Origin: Pseudomonas sp.
GTDB lineage: Bacteria; Pseudomonadota; Gammaproteobacteria; Pseudomonadales; Pseudomonadaceae
Assembly (NCBI GenBank): GCA_030656145.1
Contig: JAUSOF010000067.1
Location: 124,001 to 188,000 of the forward strand
DNA length: 64,000 nucleotides
Direction of reading: 5' to 3'
The position numbers were made by a program, and so were the translations under genes. This document shows, piece after piece, positions 59,536 through 64,000 of the stretch (the first letter of the stretch is position 1; each line of letters starts with the position of its first letter). A model generated the notes under the pieces. The model was not told the DNA's origin. It saw only the letters and a program-made list of their open reading frames with translations, and made no database searches.

Positions 59536-60073
59536 GCTTCACCTCCGGTGCAGGCAGGTGGCCGGTGAGGATGTAGGCGGATTTGATCAAGTTGGAGATT
59601 CCTTGCAGCACCAGAGTGACGACCAGCACCAGGATGATGCTTTTCTGTAAGTAGACGAACTTCAGGCCGCCGGACTCGCTCGAGCCTTCCAGGGTCGCCC
59701 AGGCGTTGCCCACGTAATCCCAACTGCTCCAGCCGAGGAACAGGCACACCGGCAGGAGAAACAGCAGGTTGCCGAAGATTTCCACCAGGGCTTGGCGGCG
59801 GCCACTGAAGCGCTGGTAGAAAATATCCACGCGCACATGGCCGTTGCGCTGCAGCACCCAGGCTGCGGCGCCCATGAATACCAGCGCGTGGGCGTAGAGC
59901 ACGGCTTCTTGTAGCGCTGTGGCGCCAATCCCGAAGCCATAGCGCAGCACCACTACAATCGCAGTGCCGATAACCAGAAACAGGGTCAGCCAGGCACAGG
60001 CCTTGCCAAACCCGGCATTGATGGCGTCGATGAGTCGCGCTAAGCCGAGCAAGGGAGGGGAATGATTCGACAT
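59528..60073 (-). CDS. TRAP transporter small permease subunit (DctQ family)
   Basis: The 181-residue protein has four hydrophobic segments (about 20-45, 58-78, 98-120, 143-163) and the DctQ pattern ALVFMGAAAWVLQRNGHVRV. It pairs with DctM downstream. 190 bases separate it from the divergent dctP, where both promoters should lie. Confidence 0.93.
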   Translation of the reverse strand: MSNHSPPLLGLARLIDAINAGFGKACAWLTLFLVIGTAIVVVLRYGFGIGATALQEAVLYAHALVFMGAAAWVLQRNGHVRVDIFYQRFSGRRQALVEIFGNLLFLLPVCLFLGWSSWDYVGNAWATLEGSSESGGLKFVYLQKSIILVLVVTLVLQGISNLIKSAYILTGHLPAPEVKHG

Positions 60074-60263
60074 GGCAGATCCTTATTGTTATGGCCAGTA
60101 AACCCGGGGATTCTAGGCGGGTGGGTCACGGCGTCGCAACCGGCAGTACTACGTACGTAGTCGTTACGCTTGAGAGGTGGGGGTTCCTGTGATACTCAAC
60201 ATATAGCTGAATACTGGCGATCCCAGTGCTCAGACCATTAATACAACAACAAGGAGTTATTAC

Positions 60264-61364
60264 ATGAAGCGTCGTCAAATTCTCGCAGCCGCAGGCGTAG
60301 GCCTTGCAGCCACCGCATTGGCTGGTTGCAACAAAGAGGCTGAAACCGCTGCCAAGCCCCAAGAAGGCGCGAGTAGTGAGACTTTCAACTGGAAAATGGT
60401 CACGTCCTGGCCGAAAAACTTTCCCGGCGTAGGGGTAAGTGCCGAGCGTTTCGCCAAGCTGGTCGACGAGATGAGCAATGGCCGTTTGAAGGTCAAGGTG
60501 TATGCCGCCGGCGAACTGGTACCCGCCCTGGAAGTATTCGATGCGGTTTCCCGTGGTACCTCCGAAATGGGTCACAGCGCCCCCTATTACTGGCGGGGTA
60601 AGGTGCCGGCCGCGCAGTTCTTCTGCGCTGTACCGTTCGGCCCCAATGCCCAGGAAATGAATGCCTGGCTGCACCGTGGTGGTGGTATCGAGTTGTGGGA
60701 GGAGGTGTACAAGCCCTTCGGCGTACTGCCCATGGCCTGCGGTAACACCGGGGTGCAGACTGCCGGCTGGTTCAACAAGGAAATCAACAGCGTTGATGAC
60801 TTCAAGGGCCTGAAAATGCGCACCCCAGGCCTGGGCGGCGAAGTGCTGACCAAGATGGGCGGCACCGTGGTTAACCTGCCTGCCGGCGAAATCTTCACCG
60901 CCATGCAGACCGGCGCCATTGACGCCACCGAGTGGATCGGCCCGTATAACGATCTGGCCCTGGGCCTGCACAAGGCGGCCAAGTATTACTACACCCCGGG
61001 CTGGCAGGAGCCGAGCGTACTGTTCGAACTGGACATCAACATCAAGGCCTGGGAAACCCTGCCGGCTGACCTGCAGGCCATCGTTCGCGCTGCCGCCCGT
61101 GATGTGAACGGCGACATGCTCGACGATTACAACGCCAAGAACATGGAAGCCATGGAACAGTTCAAGGCCGAAGGCGTGGACGTGCGCCGCCTGCCCGATG
61201 ATGTCCTGGCCCGGCTCAAGGAAGTGGCAGCAGAGGTGGTCGACGCCAGTGCCGCATCCGACCCGGTGTCGAGCAAGGTATGGGGGCAGCAGAAGGTCTA
61301 TCTGCAGCGCCTGTATGACTACGCCGAGCTGAACGAGAAGGATATCTACAACATCCGCGGCTGA
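60264..61364 (+). CDS. TRAP transporter substrate-binding lipoprotein (DctP family)
   Basis: The 366-residue protein has a paired-arginine signal (MKRRQILAAAGVGLAATALA) with a lipobox ending at C22. The binding domain repeats nearly every motif of the paralogue at 12561 (WKMVTSWPKNFPG, GELVPALEVFDAVS, MRTPGLGGEV, GAIDATEWIGPYND). It opposes dctQM and is the obvious binding partner. This subgroup resembles TakP-like keto-acid binders with a substrate arginine; the ligand is uncertain. A strong terminator follows. Confidence 0.93.
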   Translation: MKRRQILAAAGVGLAATALAGCNKEAETAAKPQEGASSETFNWKMVTSWPKNFPGVGVSAERFAKLVDEMSNGRLKVKVYAAGELVPALEVFDAVSRGTSEMGHSAPYYWRGKVPAAQFFCAVPFGPNAQEMNAWLHRGGGIELWEEVYKPFGVLPMACGNTGVQTAGWFNKEINSVDDFKGLKMRTPGLGGEVLTKMGGTVVNLPAGEIFTAMQTGAIDATEWIGPYNDLALGLHKAAKYYYTPGWQEPSVLFELDINIKAWETLPADLQAIVRAAARDVNGDMLDDYNAKNMEAMEQFKAEGVDVRRLPDDVLARLKEVAAEVVDASAASDPVSSKVWGQQKVYLQRLYDYAELNEKDIYNIRG

Positions 61365-61380
61365 TTCTTCGCGCAAGTAG

Positions 61381-61407
61381 AACGCCGGCTCTCGAGCCGG
61401 CGTTTTC
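61381..61407 (+). terminator. intrinsic terminator after dctP
   Basis: AACGCCGGCT (61381-61390) pairs with AGCCGGCGTT (61395-61404) around CTCG, followed by TTCG; a short T-run overlaps the stem. Confidence 0.85.
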
Positions 61408-61476
61408 GTATCCTGGATTCAGGTTTTTGCCGGGCGGATGGAGCGCCGGCGATGGCTCTGTCCGTTGCTTCCGTGT

Positions 61477-61535
61477 CGTAGGGTGCGCCGTGCGCACCGA
61501 TGAGCGTGGCGATGGTGCGCACGGCGCACCCTACG
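61477..61535. repeat. paired palindromic repeat (CGTAGGGTGCGCC family), converging copies
   Basis: Perfect 22-base copies at 61477-61498 (+) and 61514-61535 (-) face each other across 15 bases, as at 2525-2590. The element lies between dctP and the convergent thioesterase gene. Confidence 0.8.
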
Positions 61536-61554
61536 CCGGACAGGGACGTGCCTC

Positions 61555-61962
61555 TTAGCCGCGGCGTGCCGGCACCGGGCGGGTGCGGCCGCTGCCGTCG
61601 ATGGCGACGAAGACGAACACCGCCTCGGTGACCTTGCGCCATTCGCTGGACAGCGGGTCGTCGCTCCACACCTCGACCAGCATCTGGATCGAGCTGCGGC
61701 CGATCTCGAGTGCCTGGGTGTAAAAGGACAGTTGCGCGCCAACGGCGACCGGCACCAGAAAGGCCATGCGATCGATTGCGACCGTTGCCACGCGGCCACC
61801 GGCGACCTTGCTGGCCATGGCTGTGCCGGCCAAATCCATTTGCGATACCAGCCAGCCGCCATAGATGTCGCCGAAACCATTGGTTTCGCGCGGTAGCGCG
61901 GTGATCTGCAAGGCCAGATCGCCTTGCGGTATCGGGTCATCCTGTTCGAAGTCGTCGTTCAT
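61555..61962 (-). CDS. acyl-CoA thioesterase (YciA-like hotdog fold)
   Basis: The 135-residue hotdog protein has TNGFGDIYGGWLVSQMDLAG, carrying the catalytic aspartate in MDLAG, then RVATVAIDRMAFLVPVAVGA and VTEAVFVFVAIDGSGRTRPV, close to the YciA acyl-CoA thioesterases. It hydrolyses acyl-CoA esters; chain preference is not predictable. Isolated gene. Confidence 0.9.
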   Translation of the reverse strand: MNDDFEQDDPIPQGDLALQITALPRETNGFGDIYGGWLVSQMDLAGTAMASKVAGGRVATVAIDRMAFLVPVAVGAQLSFYTQALEIGRSSIQMLVEVWSDDPLSSEWRKVTEAVFVFVAIDGSGRTRPVPARRG

Positions 61963-62135
61963 CTCGAGTATGGCTCGCGGCGCGGTTGTTGTTATGGGCT
62001 GCTATCAGCGGCCTGCAGGCCCGCAAGGATGCGGGTTTGGCGAGTATACCGACTGAATGCTCGGCGGGCGACCGTGGCGCTATGCCTTCAATGCGAGTGA
62101 CCCGTGGCCGGTGAAAGTCGAGCACGTTCATCTAA

Positions 62136-62153
62136 CTGTCACATTGTTTTCAT
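62136..62153 (+). promoter_or_regulatory. Pho box upstream of pstS
   Basis: CTGTCACATTGTTTTCAT fits two 7-base PhoB half sites (CTGTCAC, TTTTCAT) spaced by four bases. It lies 70 bases before the pstS ATG, so phosphate-starvation control by PhoB is expected. Confidence 0.75.
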
Positions 62154-62223
62154 AGATTGGTCACAGGGGCTGCAGATACTTGGGCTCGTTCAATCCAACA
62201 CTAAATTCTGCTAGGAGCAAGGC

Positions 62224-63192
62224 ATGAAACTTAAGCGTTTGATGGCGGCCATGACTTTCGTCGCCGCTGGCGTCGCCACCGCTAATGCGGTCGCCGCTAT
62301 CGACCCGGCTCTGCCGACCTATGAAAAAACTTCCGGTGTGTCGGGCAACCTGTCCAGTGTCGGTTCTGACTCGCTGGCCAACCTGATGACTTTGTGGGCA
62401 GAAGAGTTCAAAAAGAGCTACCCGAACGTCAACATTCAGATCCAGGCTGCTGGTTCGTCTACAGCGCCACCGGCAATGACTGAAGGCACTGCCACCATGG
62501 GCCCGATGAGCCGTGCCATGAAGGACAGCGAAATCCAGTCCTTTGAGCAGAAGTATGGCTACAAGCCGACCGCCGTTCCTGTTGCCATCGATGCCCTGGC
62601 GGTATTCGTGCACAAGGACAACCCCATCAAGAGCCTGTCGATCGAACAAGTCGACGCGATCTTCTCCAACACCCGCCTGTGTGGCGGTGCTAGCGACGTC
62701 AAAACCTGGGGCGATGTAGGCCTGACCGGTGAGTGGGCCGCCAAGCCGATGCAACTGTTCGGTCGTAACTCGGTGTCGGGTACCTACGGCTACTTCAAGG
62801 AAGAAGCCCTGTGTAAAGGCGACTTCAAGGCTAACGTCAACGAGCAGCCAGGTTCGGCTTCCGTGGTGCAGTCGATCTCCAGCACCCTGAATGCCATCGG
62901 CTATTCGGGTATTGGCTACAAGACCTCCAGCGTCAAGGCAATCGCGCTGTCCAAGAAAGGCGGCGAAGCCTTTGAAGCTAGCGAAGAAAATGCCCTGGCT
63001 GGTAAGTTCCCACTGGCCCGTTTCTTCTATGTGTATGTCAACAAGGCGCCAAACAAGGCCCTGAGCCCGCTGGACGCTGAGTTCATCAAGCTGGTGCTGT
63101 CCAAGCAAGGCCAGGAAGTAGTGGTCAAGGATGGCTACATCCCGCTGCCGAGCAAAGTGGCTGAGAAAGCCCTGAAAGAACTGGGTCTCTAA
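62224..63192 (+). CDS. pstS: phosphate ABC transporter substrate-binding protein PstS
   Basis: The 322-residue protein has a signal peptide (cleavage near NAVAA) and the PstS fold: [60 protein letters not shown] and [20 protein letters not shown]. Serine, threonine and aspartate in these segments bind phosphate. AGGAGCAAGGC precedes the ATG. A terminator and a second Pho box separate it from pstC. Corresponds to PA5369. Confidence 0.96.
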   Translation: MKLKRLMAAMTFVAAGVATANAVAAIDPALPTYEKTSGVSGNLSSVGSDSLANLMTLWAEEFKKSYPNVNIQIQAAGSSTAPPAMTEGTATMGPMSRAMKDSEIQSFEQKYGYKPTAVPVAIDALAVFVHKDNPIKSLSIEQVDAIFSNTRLCGGASDVKTWGDVGLTGEWAAKPMQLFGRNSVSGTYGYFKEEALCKGDFKANVNEQPGSASVVQSISSTLNAIGYSGIGYKTSSVKAIALSKKGGEAFEASEENALAGKFPLARFFYVYVNKAPNKALSPLDAEFIKLVLSKQGQEVVVKDGYIPLPSKVAEKALKELGL

Positions 63193-63233
63193 GTCCCCGG
63201 CTCTACTGGCAGGGACGCCAGGTTTGTAGCCGC

Positions 63234-63269
63234 GCCCGCCTCTCGCACAGAGAGGCGGGCGTTGTTTTG
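63234..63269 (+). terminator. intrinsic terminator after pstS
   Basis: GCCCGCCTCT (63234-63243) pairs with AGAGGCGGGC (63251-63260) around seven bases, followed by GTTGTTTTG. It probably reduces read-through from pstS into pstC. Confidence 0.85.
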
Positions 63270-63277
63270 TCAGCTCG

Positions 63278-63295
63278 CTGTAACTTTTCTGTCAC
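63278..63295 (+). promoter_or_regulatory. Pho box upstream of pstC
   Basis: CTGTAACTTTTCTGTCAC has two good PhoB half sites (CTGTAAC, CTGTCAC) spaced by four bases. It follows the pstS terminator and lies 78 bases before the pstC ATG, implying a separate PhoB-driven promoter. Confidence 0.75.
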
Positions 63296-63373
63296 ATAAC
63301 TTGGCTAGATTATTCAGCCTGTGCCACGAATGAATTTACGGCGCGCTCATGGCCGCGCAGAGATGCTCTTACT

Positions 63374-64000
63374 ATGAATGACCTGGCTCGTGAAACCCTG
63401 ACCGCCTCGCCCAAATCCTTGGGGCTGGACTTTAATACCCCGGCCTTGCAGCGCAAGCGGCGCATCCGTGCGCTAAAAGATCACTTGGCCCGCTGGCTGG
63501 TCTCCATTGGTGGCATGGCGGTGCTTGGCGCCATCATGCTGATCTTCTTCTACCTGGCCTACATCGTTTTCCCGATGTTTCAGGGGGCTGACATCGAGCC
63601 GCGCGAGCCGGTACAGCCGGCCTGGCTGGCCGAGGCTGGCCAGCCGTTATTGCTTACGGTGGAGGAGCAGAATCAGGTCGCCATGCGTCTTGATGCGCGT
63701 GGTCAGGTGCAGTTCTTCGACGCCAAGAGCATGGCTGCGCTAAGCGCTGTGGACCTGCCCCTGCCGGCCGATAGCCAAGTGGTTTCGGTAGGCCTGGATC
63801 AGCCCGGCAGCAATCGCGTTGCCCTTGGCTTGTCCAACGGACAGGTGCTGGTGTTCGAGCATGCCTACCCGATTACTTACCCGGACGATGTAAAAACCAT
63901 CACCCCGCGGGTCAACTACCCGTTCGGTGAAGCCGCGATCAGCCTTGATGAGCAAGGCCGCGCGCTGGATCACGTAGGTGTGAGCCTGAACGGCGGCACC
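63374..64000 (+). CDS. pstC: phosphate ABC transporter permease PstC, 5' part (runs off the window)
   Basis: 209 codons are present and the frame stays open to the window edge. The product begins MNDLARETLTASPKSLGLDF and has a first membrane segment at about residues 47-70 (WLVSIGGMAVLGAIMLIFFY). A long periplasmic-type region follows (PAWLAEAGQPLLLTVEEQNQ, VQFFDAKSM), as in the long PstC of pseudomonads. The transport domain lies beyond the edge. It follows pstS with its own Pho box. Confidence 0.88.
   Translation, partial: MNDLARETLTASPKSLGLDFNTPALQRKRRIRALKDHLARWLVSIGGMAVLGAIMLIFFYLAYIVFPMFQGADIEPREPVQPAWLAEAGQPLLLTVEEQNQVAMRLDARGQVQFFDAKSMAALSAVDLPLPADSQVVSVGLDQPGSNRVALGLSNGQVLVFEHAYPITYPDDVKTITPRVNYPFGEAAISLDEQGRALDHVGVSLNGGT

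Overview
The window reads as the chromosome of a Pseudomonas species. Evidence is the high-GC coding with Pseudomonas-type orthologues, LysR-regulated trpI/trpBA, the pycA/pycB/LysR group, the choX-betC-LysR choline-sulfate group, dispersed REP-like palindromes, and a very long PstC-type N-terminus at the right edge. Judged from memory of P. aeruginosa gene order, many genes belong to the two flanks of the replication origin (PA0025-PA0068-like and PA5368-PA5443-like), here interleaved. No dnaA/oriC, rRNA or tRNA gene was seen.

Layout. 0.2-3.6 kb: acetylpolyamine amidohydrolase, a polyamine-binding protein and an AraC regulator. 4.2-6.8 kb: purE-purK behind a leader with a terminator-like hairpin, then two small envelope genes. 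7.1-12.5 kb: a membrane PAS-GGDEF-EAL protein and uvrD. 12.5-20.1 kb: an orphan TRAP binding protein, aroE, a SulP transporter, choX, betC and their LysR gene. 20.2-28.4 kb: pbpG, trpA/trpB with divergent trpI, dodecin, a luciferase-like oxidoreductase, OsmC, a lipoprotein, a metallopeptidase and a DUF1161 protein.

28.4-37.5 kb is an accessory island. It holds clustered repeats, a truncated integrase, a 31-residue-repeat membrane protein with an SH3-like end, an IS3-type remnant, a strikingly AT-rich two-gene Lamassu-type defence system (DUF4297 nuclease plus SMC-like ATPase with a zinc hook), a NERD protein with an in-frame palindrome, and a HipBA toxin-antitoxin pair with four operator-like boxes. 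Backbone resumes with a HAD phosphatase, gamma carbonic anhydrase, prlC, a zinc-ribbon protein, SbtB/SbtA bicarbonate transport and two-subunit pyruvate carboxylase; the last groups plausibly share bicarbonate as a theme.

The most unusual gene is at 48014-49261. A signal peptide is followed directly by a near-perfect ubiquitin (61 of 70 residues identical to the human core, all seven lysines kept, terminal Gly-Gly lost) and then an autotransporter-type outer-membrane beta-barrel. It lies between a pyruvate-carboxylase regulator group and an RpiR/HexR-like regulator with a divergent glucose-6-phosphate dehydrogenase. The remainder holds a cytochrome c, a hexose-6-phosphate mutarotase, an adaptor-ATPase-two-permease ABC operon, a TRAP transporter (dctQM divergent from dctP), a thioesterase, and pstS and the start of pstC, each preceded by a Pho-box-like sequence.
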